DNA of 64,000 nt from Algihabitans albus (GCF_003572205.1 NZ_QXNY01000004.1:682548-746547); one strand, 5' to 3'; shown: positions 26,965 through 35,523, numbered from the stretch's first letter. Notes: a model not told the origin generated them from the sequence alone. Program-made: numbers and translations.

Positions 26965-27738
26965 TCAGTTTCGGTTCGCGACCAGAGTCTCGCCATCGAC
27001 AGTTTCGATCGCCAACTTGCCGTCGGGGCGGATCTGGTAGCGGGCGGCCCCCGCCAGCAGACTAAGGAAGCTGCGCTCCTGCTGCATCAGCGGAAGCGGG
27101 CAGCCTTTCCGGGTGGCTGCAATCTCGCCGAGTGACAGCTCGCCGCCCTCCGCGCTTTCGAAACTCGAGCGATAGCTGTTGCAGGAGGCGAAGCCGCCGA
27201 GAGAGCCGTTCTCGCCGAACTCCAGGGTGGCGCGAGAGCGGTCCAGTAGAGGAACGCCCGCGATCTCTTCGACCTGCCATTGCGGCCCGCTCAAGGTCGC
27301 CGGGGTTGCGGCTTGTACGGGCGTGACGGCGGTGCTGACCCTGCCGCTCTCCGCGTTGCCGGTCGGATCGCTCGCGACGGCGGTCCCGCCATCGGCATCT
27401 GCATCTACGGTGGTCATCAGCGTGCAAGGGGGCAGCCGGCGGAAGCCGATGCTGAAGCTGGCCGCGCGATCCTCCGTGTGAAACACCACCGGGGCCGCTG
27501 TCGTGCCGCCGCTATACTTCACGCCTTGCCCGGCCAGGCCGGGCGACAGGCGGTAGGCACGGTCGTCGATCGTCACCAGCAGATCCCGGTCGATCGGCTG
27601 TGTCTTCAGAAGAACGGAGCCGCATTGGTAGCTCGCGGTCTGTCCCAGGCCCTGCGGCAGTTCGGAATCGGACGAACCACAGCCAGCCAGCAGAGCCGTC
27701 GCCGCCAGCCCGGCTATCAAAAACCCTGATTTTCCCAC
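26965..27738 (-). CDS. MliC/META-domain lipoprotein
   Basis: A 257-residue lipoprotein with signal MGKSGFLIAGLAATALLAGC (cysteine 20). An N-terminal domain (about 35-100, ASYQCGSVLLK ... FHTEDRAASFSIGFRRLPPC) resembles the MliC lysozyme-inhibitor fold. The C-terminal domain (about 150-257, GPQWQVEEIAGVPLLDRSRATLEFGENGSLGGFASCNSY ... TRKGCP) is a META/HslJ domain. Both are small beta domains of the cell envelope associated with stress tolerance. The combination in one lipoprotein is seen in other Proteobacteria. The role is inferred from domains only. Confidence 0.83.
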   Translation of the reverse strand: MGKSGFLIAGLAATALLAGCGSSDSELPQGLGQTASYQCGSVLLKTQPIDRDLLVTIDDRAYRLSPGLAGQGVKYSGGTTAAPVVFHTEDRAASFSIGFRRLPPCTLMTTVDADADGGTAVASDPTGNAESGRVSTAVTPVQAATPATLSGPQWQVEEIAGVPLLDRSRATLEFGENGSLGGFASCNSYRSSFESAEGGELSLGEIAATRKGCPLPLMQQERSFLSLLAGAARYQIRPDGKLAIETVDGETLVANRN

Positions 27739-27797
27739 GTCCGTTAACCGCCCGCCGTACCTGACTCTTTATTGCTTGGCGGCAGCTATCGCCGCGC

Positions 27798-27882
27798 TGG
27801 TGCCCCTGGAGGGAATCGAACCCCCACTCCTTTCGGAACGCGATTTTGAGTCGCGCGCGTCTACCAGTTCCGCCACAGGGGC
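27798..27882 (-). tRNA. tRNA-Leu (anticodon CAA)
   Basis: Class II tRNA with a long variable arm. On the minus strand the acceptor GCCCCTG pairs with CAGGGGC, the D arm carries TGGTAGACG, the anticodon stem CGCGA/TCGCG holds the loop CTCAAAA (anticodon CAA), the variable arm is GTTCCGAAAGGAGT, and the T arm has GTTCGATTC. The 3' CCA is encoded. It reads UUG codons. Confidence 0.97.
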
Positions 27883-27930
27883 ACCGTGGGGCGCAGAATA
27901 GTCGCTCTCGGGCGCGGTGCAAGTGCCACG

Positions 27931-28353
27931 CTACTGCAAGGGGCTGAGCGGCGGTTTCGTATGCGCTTCGGCGGGGGGTTCGTTGCAGGGACCGGCCTGG
28001 TGGTGGACCAGGCGCCACCCGCTTTCCGACTTTCGGAAGATGTTGGTGGCCACCAGCAATGCGTTGCCGATGGCCTCGTAGCAGACCACCATGCCCAGCG
28101 GTTCGCCGTCGCCGCTTGCGATCAGCAGCGCCTCGGGGGCCCGGCAGTCGATGTTGGCGGGGCCGCCGCCCTCGAAGATCGCACGCCAGGACTCCAGGAC
28201 TTCGTGACGGTCCGTCAGCGCGCGCCACCCCGGATGGATACAGGCGACAGGCCCGGAATCGTCCCAAAGCTCGGCCAGGGCCAGAAGGTCGCGGTCGTTG
28301 AAGGCGTCATAGAAGCGCGTGTTCGCCTCCAGCAGTTCGGCCAGCGGATTCAT
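27931..28353 (-). CDS. SnoaL/NTF2-like protein
   Basis: A 140-residue single-domain protein of the NTF2-like superfamily. The start MNPLAELLEANTRFYDAFNDRDLLALAELWDDSGPVACIHPGW and the later GWRLVHHQAG are typical of the DUF4440/SnoaL-3 group. These form a cone-shaped dimer with a ligand pocket; some are enzymes, others only bind ligands. No neighbour indicates a pathway. It sits just upstream of the tRNA-Leu gene on the same strand. Confidence 0.82.
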   Translation of the reverse strand: MNPLAELLEANTRFYDAFNDRDLLALAELWDDSGPVACIHPGWRALTDRHEVLESWRAIFEGGGPANIDCRAPEALLIASGDGEPLGMVVCYEAIGNALLVATNIFRKSESGWRLVHHQAGPCNEPPAEAHTKPPLSPLQ

Positions 28354-28495
28354 CGCGTCTCCCGTTTCTTCCTCGTTGCCTATCCCCCCTCTGTCACAAC
28401 ACCCTAACAGGCCGAACGGCAGACGGCGATTGAAGGAACACCGCCGGTGCGGCTATAGCAGCGCGGCGGCAGTTTAACTGGGAGGGGCTTCGGCA

Positions 28496-29083
28496 GTGCG
28501 CTGGGTACGCAGCCTATACGACTGGACCATGGCGCAGGCCGAGCGGCGCTATGCGCTATCGGTCCTCTTTGCCGTCTCCTTCATCGAATCCTCGGTCTTT
28601 CCAATTCCACCGGACGTGTTGCTGATCCCCATGGTCTTGGCTGCACGCGACAGAGCTTGGCTGATCGCCGGCGTCTGCACCGTGGCATCTGTGCTGGGCG
28701 GGGTCGCCGGCTATGCCATCGGGTATTACTTCTATACGGGGATCGGCGAGCCGATCCTCGAGTTCTACGGCTACATCGACCGGTTCGAGGCCTTTGCCGA
28801 GTCCTATAACGAGTGGGGCGCCTGGATCGTCGCGGGCGCCGGCTTCACGCCCTTTCCCTACAAGCTGATCACCATCGCCAGCGGCGTGACGCAGCTCGAT
28901 ATCGGCACTTTCATGATCGCGTCGGTGGTTTCGCGCGGTGGCCGCTTCTTCCTGGTCGCCGCCTTGCTCTGGTGGTTCGGCCAGCCGATCCGCCGATTCA
29001 TCGAGAACAACCTGCCGCTGCTTACCTGGCTGTTCTTCGCCCTGCTGCTGGGCGGCTTCCTGGTAGCCCGTTTCCTGGTGTGA
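28496..29083 (+). CDS. YqaA-type DedA family membrane protein
   Basis: A 195-residue inner-membrane protein starting with GTG, with GGGAGGGG upstream. It has about four to five helices. The motifs AVSFIESSVFPIPPDVLLIPMVLA and GAGFTPFPYKLITIASGV with a following SRGGRFFLVAALLWWFG mark the VTT/DedA group, subfamily YqaA. DedA proteins are thought to move phospholipids or undecaprenyl phosphate across the membrane. It starts a plus-strand run with dsbB and coq7. Confidence 0.9.
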   Translation: MRWVRSLYDWTMAQAERRYALSVLFAVSFIESSVFPIPPDVLLIPMVLAARDRAWLIAGVCTVASVLGGVAGYAIGYYFYTGIGEPILEFYGYIDRFEAFAESYNEWGAWIVAGAGFTPFPYKLITIASGVTQLDIGTFMIASVVSRGGRFFLVAALLWWFGQPIRRFIENNLPLLTWLFFALLLGGFLVARFLV

Positions 29084-29093
29084 GGTCGCGGCC

Positions 29094-29630
29094 ATGACCA
29101 TATTCCGGGTCATGAGTACGCGCTCTTCGAGCTTCGCGCCCCAGATTGCGACCCGGTTCACGCCGTGGCTCGCCGCCGCCGTGGCGGCGGCGGCACTGCT
29201 TGGCGCCCTCGCTTTTGAGTATATCGGCGGGTATCCCCCCTGCCTGCTCTGTCACTGGCAGCGCTATGCCCATATCGCCGCCTTGGGTCTGGCTCTGGCA
29301 GCCTTGCCGCTTACGGGCCAGGCGCGACGCTTTGCCACGATCGCCTCGGCCCTGGCCTTTCTGGTCGGGGCGGGCATCGCCGGTTTTCATGTCGGTGTCG
29401 AGCAGGGCTGGTGGACAGGCCTGCCCGGCTGCAGTGCGCCTGACATCCAGGGGCTCGATGTGACCCAGCTCCGCGAGCTTCTGATGCAGGCCGAGGTGGT
29501 TCCTTGCGACGAGATCGCCTGGTCCCTGATAGGGATCTCGATGGCTGGCTGGAACCTGCTCTTGTCGGCCTTCACCGGGGCGGCCATTGTTTGGCTCACG
29601 GCCTTCGGAGAACGTAGGAGCGAAGCATGA
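29094..29630 (+). CDS. dsbB: Disulfide bond formation protein B
   Basis: Inner-membrane quinone reductase of 178 residues that reoxidises DsbA. Four helices are visible. The first redox pair is PPCLLC (C50, C53) and the second is C113 (LPGCSA) and C138 (VVPCDE). A conserved QRY follows the first pair. An in-frame ATG at 29112 is an alternative start. The stop overlaps the next ATG by four bases. The link with a ubiquinone-synthesis gene is sensible, since DsbB passes electrons to ubiquinone. Confidence 0.93.
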   Translation: MTIFRVMSTRSSSFAPQIATRFTPWLAAAVAAAALLGALAFEYIGGYPPCLLCHWQRYAHIAALGLALAALPLTGQARRFATIASALAFLVGAGIAGFHVGVEQGWWTGLPGCSAPDIQGLDVTQLRELLMQAEVVPCDEIAWSLIGISMAGWNLLLSAFTGAAIVWLTAFGERRSEA

Positions 29631-30205
29631 GCGAAACCGCAAAGCCCGAGCGACCCGAAAGACGGCGCGCCCTGCCGGGCGATCCCGACCGCCGCGAGCG
29701 GCTCGAGCGGCTCCTGCGCGTCGATCTGGCTGGCGAATACGGTGCCCGGCGGATCTACGAAGGGCAACTTGCGGTGCTTGGCCGCTCCAGGGCTGGCCCC
29801 ACGATCCGCGAGATGTGGGAGCAGGAGGCCAAGCATCTCGACTACTTTGAGAAGGCCCTGCCGAAGCATAGGGTGCGTCCGACTGCCCTCCAGCCGGCCT
29901 GGCATGTCGCCGGCTTCGCCTTGGGCGCGGTGACGGCCTTGATGGGTGAGAAGGCGGCGATGGCCTGTACCGTCGCGGTCGAGGAAGTGATCGACGAGCA
30001 CTATGCCCGGCAGGCCGAGCAGCTCTCCGACGACGGTGAGGAAGGCGAACTGAAGCAGGCGATCCTCGAGTTCCGCGAAGACGAAATCGAGCACCGGAAC
30101 ACCGGCATCGCCCATGGCGCCGAGGAAACCGTCGCCTACGAAGGCCTGACCGGCATCATCAAAACCGGTTCGCGCTTGGCCATTTGGTTGAGCGAGCGCT
30201 ACTGA
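29627..30205 (+). CDS. coq7: Demethoxyubiquinone hydroxylase, COQ7 family
   Basis: Di-iron monooxygenase of 192 residues that hydroxylates the ubiquinone ring at C6. The metal-ligand motifs are LAGEYGA (E37), EAKHLDYF (E67, H70), EEVIDEHY and EDEIEHR, giving the ExxH pairs of the four-helix bundle. The N-terminal 20 residues are charged and disordered. It overlaps dsbB by ATGA and is probably cotranslated. COQ7 replaces UbiF in many Alphaproteobacteria. Confidence 0.95.
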   Translation: MSETAKPERPERRRALPGDPDRRERLERLLRVDLAGEYGARRIYEGQLAVLGRSRAGPTIREMWEQEAKHLDYFEKALPKHRVRPTALQPAWHVAGFALGAVTALMGEKAAMACTVAVEEVIDEHYARQAEQLSDDGEEGELKQAILEFREDEIEHRNTGIAHGAEETVAYEGLTGIIKTGSRLAIWLSERY

Positions 30206-30236
30206 GACCGCCGCGCTGCGGCGCGCGACCGCCCGT

Positions 30237-30768
30237 TTGCAAGACCCCGTCGGTTGGCTCCGGCAACACCGTGTCCTACCGGTGATCGCCCAATCCTTCT
30301 TCATTCAGGCCCTGAAGCGGGTCAACGCTGGCTTCGTCATCCCCGTCTTCTGCGCCACGCCGGTCTTCGCTGCGCTTTACGATCCGGCAATTCTCGGCGA
30401 GCGGATGGGTCCCGTCGCGGAGGGGGCCGGTCGCATCTGCGAGGGCACTGCCGGTCGTGATCGGCGCAGTCCTGCTGGCCTGGCGCGAAGGCCGCAAGGT
30501 TCATCCGCGAGATACGATTTTTTTACGACCTGGGGCGCAGTCTGTCGGCCTTGCATTTCGCAGCGGCTGGCAGGATGTCATGGCCCTTATCGTACAAGAC
30601 CCCTCAGGTCCCAAAAGTTGGTGGCGGGAGCTGACCGGCTTCCTTTATGATCTCTTACATAGCGAGGAGCAGGCCGAACGCCGCGAGCTTCTGGCCCGCG
30701 CCGCCGCCGAGCGCGCGCGCCAGGATCCGAAGGAGCCCGCCGCGCCGCAGTGGCTGCGTCTGGACTGA
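30237..30768 (+). pseudogene. Frameshifted small membrane-protein gene (possible)
   Basis: After coq7, one frame from about 30237 (TTG) to 30420 has strong coding-like third-position GC and encodes DPVGWLRQHRVLPV and a helix VNAGFVIPVFCATPVFAALY. From about 30440 the signal moves to the +1 frame, which encodes a second helix ALPVVIGAVLLAWREGRK and continues to a stop at 30768 with WWRELTGFLYDLLHSEEQAERRELLARAAAERARQ. A single-base slip near 30420-30440 would join them into one protein of about 175 residues. No family is recognised. The 3' part alone could be read as a small protein from GTG 30457 or ATG 30580. A sequencing error is possible. Confidence 0.4.
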
Positions 30769-30770
30769 CG

Positions 30771-31322
30771 TCAGGACTCCAGCTCGGAATCCCAATAGAG
30801 AAAGTCCGACCAGCTTTCGTGGAGGAAGTTGGGCGGAAAGGCGCGGCCGTTTTCCTGAAGCTGCCAGGTGCTCGGCTGATGCGGCGCATTGAGCGGGAAC
30901 ATGTCGACTTCGCGCGGCAAGCGGTTGCCCTTGACCAGGTTACATCCTTGGCAGGCCGTGACGATGTTGTCCCAGGTCGTGCGCCCGCCGCGCGAGCGCG
31001 GGACGACATGGTCGAAGGTCAGTTCCTCGGTCCGCCGCCGGTCGCTACAGTATTGACAGGCGAAGCGGTCGCGCAGGAACACGTTGAAGCGCGTGAAGGC
31101 GGGCCGGCGATCCAGATGAACATATTCCTTCAGCGCGATCACGCTGGGGAGTTGGATCTCGATCGAGGGCGAGTGCACCTTCTGCTCGTAGTTCGCGAGG
31201 ATGTTCACCCGGTCGAGGAAGACCGCTTTGATGGTGTCTTGCCAGGACCATAGCGAAAGCGGGAAATAGCTGAGCGGACGGAAATCCGCATTCAAGACCA
31301 AGGACGGATAACTGTCGGCCAT
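30771..31322 (-). CDS. HNH endonuclease family protein
   Basis: A 183-residue protein with a zinc-structured HNH nuclease domain: CQYC (C89, C92), LTFDHVVPRSRGG (H105), TTWDNIVTACQGCN (N119, C124, C127). The N-terminal half (YPSLVLNADFRPLSYFPLSLWSWQDTIKAVFLDRV) is the conserved leader of a broadly distributed alphaproteobacterial chromosomal HNH protein, not of a mobile intron or restriction system. No restriction methylase or toxin partner is nearby. The cellular role is unknown. Its stop lies two bases from the convergent frameshifted gene. Confidence 0.9.
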   Translation of the reverse strand: MADSYPSLVLNADFRPLSYFPLSLWSWQDTIKAVFLDRVNILANYEQKVHSPSIEIQLPSVIALKEYVHLDRRPAFTRFNVFLRDRFACQYCSDRRRTEELTFDHVVPRSRGGRTTWDNIVTACQGCNLVKGNRLPREVDMFPLNAPHQPSTWQLQENGRAFPPNFLHESWSDFLYWDSELES

Positions 31323-31547
31323 ATCTGAGGCCCGTCTCCCTATCGGTCGAAGTATCGCGACACCCGGGCCGCAATGACTGTCTTTACATAAAGCAGCCCC
31401 GGACAGAACACAAGATGTGGTGCGGGTTAGCCGGGAATCTTCATGCTCTTGTCATAAGCGCCTGCGCGAAGATACTGATTTGATTGTGCGATCGCCTGCC
31501 TTGGACAAGCCGAGACCGCACTGCGACTTGTGGTCACCGGCCTGGCG

Positions 31548-32228
31548 TCAGTCTTCGACTTCGCCGAACAGCTCTTGAAGGAAGTTCGCGGCCATCGCAA
31601 CGCCTGCCTCGTCGATGCCGTGCCCCAGGCCGGGGCGCAGGTCGGGCGTCACCTCGACCCCCGCCGCCCTCAAGGCCTGGGCCGCGGCGTCGAGGGCTTC
31701 CGGCGACACCACCTCGTCCTGGTCGCCGTGAACCAGAAGGACCGGCGGCCGGCTTACGATCTCCTGCATCAGCCGCTCGCCGCCGACCAGCAGGCCGGAG
31801 TAGCCGATCACGCCGGCACAGGCTTTCCGCCGCCGGAGTGCCGTGTGGAGCGCCATCATTGTGCCCTGGCTGAAGCCGGCGAGCACCAGGCTCTCGTCAC
31901 CTAGTCCGTAGCGGGCCAGTTCGTCGTCCAGGAAGCGGTCGAGCAGGGTCCGGGCCTCTTCGGCGCCGACATAGAGCGACTCGGGCGTGCGAACCTGCAG
32001 GCTGAACCACTGGTAGCCGAAAGGTGCCATATCGCAAGGACTTGGGGCGTCCGGTGCCACGAAGACGGCATCCGGCAGGACTGTCCCGAGAACGGGCGCC
32101 AGCGCGATCAGATCCTGGCCGTTCGCGCCCAGGCCATGCAACAGCACCACCAACTGGCGCGGCGTGGCGCCGCTGCGTGGGCCTTCGCGCGGTCCGTCGA
32201 GCGTGATGTCGTCACTCGCGGTGGTCAT
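31548..32228 (-). CDS. Alpha/beta hydrolase, phospholipase/carboxylesterase family
   Basis: Cytoplasmic serine esterase of 226 residues in the YpfH/carboxylesterase-2 group. The nucleophile is in GFSQG (S120), the acid in HGDQDEVV (D171) and the histidine in GLGHGID (H203). HGLGANGQDLIALAP is the oxyanion-side motif and WFSLQVR is typical of the group. It has no signal peptide. Substrates are probably short acyl esters. It stands alone between HNH and glycosylase genes. Confidence 0.92.
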   Translation of the reverse strand: MTTASDDITLDGPREGPRSGATPRQLVVLLHGLGANGQDLIALAPVLGTVLPDAVFVAPDAPSPCDMAPFGYQWFSLQVRTPESLYVGAEEARTLLDRFLDDELARYGLGDESLVLAGFSQGTMMALHTALRRRKACAGVIGYSGLLVGGERLMQEIVSRPPVLLVHGDQDEVVSPEALDAAAQALRAAGVEVTPDLRPGLGHGIDEAGVAMAANFLQELFGEVED

Positions 32229-32474
32229 GATTGTCCCCTGGCGCCTGTCCCATGGTGGCGACTCACGCCATCTTCGAAGTTCGATCGCCCGTCCGACAAC
32301 AAGCGATGGCCAATCGGTCCGAGGCTTCAGGCCGCGGTTGCCGAGTCTTACTGCATGCGGTCAGGCGCGTCAGCCCTTTATCCCGAACCCGGTCGCGCTA
32401 GTGGACAAGAGGGACGTCGCCATTCCTTTTGGACCGCCTTGCGGTCGCGGAAGGCTTCCTGCGCCGCCGCCAAT

Positions 32475-33128
32475 TCATCCCCAGTCGTCGGGGATCGCAT
32501 CGGCCTGGCGCCGGTAGTGCCAGAGCATTCGGGCGGCAACGGCGCGATAGGGACGCCAAGCTTCGGCCAGGCCCGCGAGGGTTCTGGCGTCCGGCCGCAC
32601 CTCCAGTCCCTTGAGGAGCTGTGCGCCCGTCATCAGACCGATATCGTCGGCCGGAAAGACGTCGGCGCGACCGAGAGAAAACAACAGATAGACCTGAGCC
32701 GACCAGCGGCCGATGCCCTTCGCGCGCGTCAAGGAGTCGATTGCCGCCTCGTCGTCGAGCGTGGTCAGTTGCTCCAGATCGATGGCACCTTGGCCGACCG
32801 TCTCGGCCAGCGCACGGGCGTAGCGTTGCTTCGGACGCGACAGGCCGATTGCGCGCAGGTCCTCGTCCGTCAGGGCCAGAAAGGTCTCTGGCGTGATGGG
32901 GTCGCACCGAGCGGCCAGCCGATCCGCGATTGCCTGGGCCGAAGCGAGCGAAACCTGCTGGGCGATGATGATACGCAGAAGCGTCGCAAAACCGGGTGCC
33001 CGGTACCGCAGCGGCGGTAGCCCGACCTCTTCCAGGGCGCGGAGGAAATCCGCGTCGATCCGGCCCAATGCCTCCAGCGCTGCGGGCAAGGTCTCTTGCG
33101 TGACGATCAAAGCTCTGTCTCTTTTCAT
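32475..33128 (-). CDS. DNA-3-methyladenine glycosylase, AlkA-like
   Basis: Base-excision repair glycosylase of the HhH-GPD superfamily, 217 residues. The helix-hairpin-helix is LTRAKGIGRWSAQVYLLF (about 133-150) and the catalytic aspartate is in VFPADDIGL (D161/D162). It lacks the N-terminal extra domain of E. coli AlkA, like the compact MAG-type enzymes. It removes alkylated bases from DNA. It is divergent from gluQ, with a 19-bp inverted repeat between them. Confidence 0.93.
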   Translation of the reverse strand: MKRDRALIVTQETLPAALEALGRIDADFLRALEEVGLPPLRYRAPGFATLLRIIIAQQVSLASAQAIADRLAARCDPITPETFLALTDEDLRAIGLSRPKQRYARALAETVGQGAIDLEQLTTLDDEAAIDSLTRAKGIGRWSAQVYLLFSLGRADVFPADDIGLMTGAQLLKGLEVRPDARTLAGLAEAWRPYRAVAARMLWHYRRQADAIPDDWG

Positions 33129-33163
33129 GGCAACTCGTTTCGATCCCGGTCGGCTGCCCCGCA

Positions 33164-33222
33164 GCCGCGGAGCTTAGAGCAAAGGGATAGCTACGATGTC
33201 CTCTTGCTCTAAGCTCCGCGGC
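33164..33222. repeat. 19-bp perfect inverted repeat between divergent genes
   Basis: GCCGCGGAGCTTAGAGCAA (33164-33182) is repeated as its exact complement at 33204-33222, with a 21-base loop. It lies between two divergent starts, so it is not a terminator of either gene. The arm ending in TTAGAGCA resembles small palindromic repeats dispersed between genes in other Alphaproteobacteria. It may be a REP-like or MITE-like element; no second copy is seen in this window. Confidence 0.75.
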
Positions 33223-33262
33223 AGATTATCCGACCTTGAGCCAGGGCGTGTCTCTCCGAAAT

Positions 33263-34144
33263 ATGATCGCCAGTTTCTCATCGACCGGTAGCGACGTGAG
33301 TCGCTTCGCCCCCTCGCCGAGCGGACGCTTGCATCTGGGCCATGCCCACTCCGCGCTCTTCGCGGCGCGCGCTGCCGGCCGGCAGGGCCGCTTTCTGCTG
33401 CGCATCGAGGATATCGATGCCGGCCGCTGCCGGCCCGAATTCGAGGCGGCGATCTACGAGGATCTGGCCTGGTTAGGCCTCCACTGGGCGCAGCCGGTCC
33501 TGCGCCAGTCGGAGCGTTTCGCAGTCTACGATGCGGCGCTCCGCCGGCTCGAAGAGCGAGCCCTGGTCTATCCCTGCTTCTGTACCCGCAAGGAGATCGC
33601 CGCCGAGATTGCCGGCGCGGGCGCCGCGCCGCACGGTCCCGAAGGGCCGCTCTATCCCGGGACCTGCCGCAGCCGCAGCGCGTCCGAGCGTCGCCGGCGT
33701 CTTGCCGCCGGAGACCCTCATGCCTGGCGTCTCGATCTGGTTAGAGCCGTCGCGGAAACGCCCGCCTTGACCTGGCACGATTGCGGCAGAGGCACGCAGA
33801 GAGCGCAGCCGGAACTTCTGGGCGACGCGGTGTTGGCGCGAAAGGATGTCCCGACCAGCTACCACCTGGCCGTCGTGCTGGACGACGCGGCTCAGGGCGT
33901 CACCCTCGTGACCCGCGGCGCCGACCTTTTCGTCACCACGCATCTCCATCGCCTGCTGCAAGCGCTGCTCGATCTCCCGGTTCCCCGGTGGCATCACCAT
34001 GACCTGCTCTCCGACGCCAAGGGCCGGCGTCTGGCCAAACGCCACGACGCCCTCTCTCTGGCTGCATTGCGCGAGGCGGGTCTCAGTCCTGCCGAGGTCC
34101 GCGCTCGGGCCGGCTTTCCGGAGGCCCCGCCGTCGCCCTCTTGA
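33263..34144 (+). CDS. gluQ: Glutamyl-Q tRNA(Asp) synthetase
   Basis: Short GluRS paralogue of 293 residues that attaches glutamate to queuosine in tRNA-Asp. It has the catalytic part only: SRFAPSPSGRLHLGHAHSAL (HIGH-type motif HLGH at 24-27), zinc ligands in YPCFCTRKE and LYPGTCRS, and the KMSKS equivalent RRLAKRHDALSL. It lacks the anticodon-binding domain. ATG 33263 is the simplest start, but neither it nor the in-frame TTG at 33236 has a clear ribosome site. Confidence 0.94.
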   Translation: MIASFSSTGSDVSRFAPSPSGRLHLGHAHSALFAARAAGRQGRFLLRIEDIDAGRCRPEFEAAIYEDLAWLGLHWAQPVLRQSERFAVYDAALRRLEERALVYPCFCTRKEIAAEIAGAGAAPHGPEGPLYPGTCRSRSASERRRRLAAGDPHAWRLDLVRAVAETPALTWHDCGRGTQRAQPELLGDAVLARKDVPTSYHLAVVLDDAAQGVTLVTRGADLFVTTHLHRLLQALLDLPVPRWHHHDLLSDAKGRRLAKRHDALSLAALREAGLSPAEVRARAGFPEAPPSPS

Positions 34145-34202
34145 ACAGGCCCTGGCCACAACCTTGAATAAGTTAACCTAATATAAAATACCAATTAATA
34201 GT

Positions 34203-34847
34203 ATGACGGGCTGGTCGTGGAAGCGGTCGAAGGAGCGGCAAGCGGATCGCGGCGACGGGTTCCCGGAAGAGGGTTACAGGAAGACCATGGGCGAGGAGGT
34301 CTTGTCGGAAATCCACGGATATTGGAGCCGCCATCTGAGAGGGCGCCGGATGCCGGCTCGTGCGGATATCGATCCGGCCGACATCCCGCACCTGCTGCCT
34401 TACCTGATGTTGACCGACGTTCTGGAGTCCGGGCACTACCGCTACCGCCTTGTCGGCACCGAAGTCGAACGCAGCTTCGGCGCACCCATGACCGGTCGCA
34501 CACTCGAGGAATTGATGTTCGGCGACTACCTCGTCTACATGACCGGTCTCTACCATCGCGCCGTCTTCGAGAAGCGTCCGATTTTCTCCACGTCGCGCTA
34601 TGGCGGTGTGGACCGCGATTGTCCGCTCTTCACCAAACGGGTGATGATGCCTCTGTCGAACGACGGCGAGCGTGTCGATATGCTGCTGTCGGCTCAGGTG
34701 TTTCTTCGGATGAGCGCCCTGGACGACCGAACGGCCCACATGCTGCTGCATAGTGTCGGCCACAGCAGCTTCGAAGAAACGGGCTACACGACGAAAGAAG
34801 CGGAGATGCCTGTCTTGGAAATGCCTGCCGACACGACCTCGGACTAG
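34203..34847 (+). CDS. PAS-domain protein (PAS_5 type)
   Basis: A 214-residue protein with one PAS-like domain. The core GYWSRHLRGRRMPARADIDPADIPHLLPYLMLTDVLESGHYRYRLVGTEVERSFG is the signature of the PAS_5 family, abundant in Rhodospirillales and lacking any output domain. The ligand and role are unknown. The first ATG is at 34203, in an AT-rich leader; ATG 34287 (MGEEVLSEIHGYW), with AGGAAG in front, is an equally good start and would remove a charged 28-residue extension. It is monocistronic. Confidence 0.82.
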   Translation: MTGWSWKRSKERQADRGDGFPEEGYRKTMGEEVLSEIHGYWSRHLRGRRMPARADIDPADIPHLLPYLMLTDVLESGHYRYRLVGTEVERSFGAPMTGRTLEELMFGDYLVYMTGLYHRAVFEKRPIFSTSRYGGVDRDCPLFTKRVMMPLSNDGERVDMLLSAQVFLRMSALDDRTAHMLLHSVGHSSFEETGYTTKEAEMPVLEMPADTTSD

Positions 34848-34917
34848 GAAGTCACCTCGAAGTAGAAAGGCAGCCGCGCGCCGGCGGCCGCCGTTTCCTG
34901 GCTCTCCGACAGCTCGA

Positions 34918-35523
34918 CTACTGCTTGAAGGCTTCGATCTCCAAGATGATCGCGACCTCGTCGCCGACGGCTGGGACGAAGGCATTCATTCCGAAGTCGG
35001 ACCGATTGATTGTCGTAGTGCCGGAGAAACCGGCGGTCATGACACCGTCGTAGCTGGGGATCGGGTGCGCCTTCAGGGCGTTTAGGGTTGTCTCTAAAAC
35101 GACCGTCTGCGTGACGCCGAGAAGCGTGAGTTCGCCCGTCACCATCGCTGTCTCATCGCCGGTGCGCTCGACCGATGTCGAAACGAAGGTGATGGTCGGA
35201 TGAGCTTCGACGTTGAAGAAGTCGGCGCCGCGCAGATGACCGTCGCGCTCCTCATGGTTGGTATCGAGACTGGCCGCCTGGATGGTCACCTCCACGCGCG
35301 AGTTGTCGGGGTTGGCTTCATCCAGCACGATGACGCCATCGGCATCGTTGAAGCGGCCGATGGTGTCGGAGAAGCCAAGATGGTCGATGCGGAAGACGAC
35401 GTCCGTGTGGCTCTTGTCGAAGGCATAAGTATCGGCGGCGATGGCCGGCACGGACGAAACGGCGAGCACCGCGACGGCGGTCGCGCCCAGGAGAGCGCCG
35501 GTCGGAAAGGCGATAGGGATCAT
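34918..35523 (-). CDS. YceI family periplasmic protein
   Basis: A 201-residue secreted lipocalin-like protein. The start at 35523 has AAGGAG nine bases upstream, and the signal peptide ends at PAIAA. The mature part begins DTYAFDKSHTDVVFRIDHLGFSDTIGRFNDADG, the YceI signature for binding a polyisoprenoid such as ubiquinone-8, and ends with FGMNAFVPAVGDEVAIILEIEA. It is the last of three genes (cytochrome b561, YceI, YceI), a known grouping thought to handle quinones and electrons at the membrane surface. Confidence 0.93.
   Translation of the reverse strand: MIPIAFPTGALLGATAVAVLAVSSVPAIAADTYAFDKSHTDVVFRIDHLGFSDTIGRFNDADGVIVLDEANPDNSRVEVTIQAASLDTNHEERDGHLRGADFFNVEAHPTITFVSTSVERTGDETAMVTGELTLLGVTQTVVLETTLNALKAHPIPSYDGVMTAGFSGTTTINRSDFGMNAFVPAVGDEVAIILEIEAFKQ

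Noticed and set aside
26839-27135. Plus-strand reading frame starting within the Zur box with AGGAGG nine bases before ATG
   Set aside because: It is antisense to the end of the MliC/META gene and its predicted protein looks random; the AGGAGG is probably coincidence.
30771-31322. HNH gene as part of a defence or mobile system
   Set aside because: The full-length protein matches a widespread housekeeping alphaproteobacterial HNH protein, and no methylase, helicase or recombinase is adjacent.
34164-34202. AT-rich stretch before the PAS gene as a sigma-70 promoter
   Set aside because: TTGAAT and TATAAA are only 12 bases apart, too close for a functional pair; a promoter is likely here but cannot be placed.
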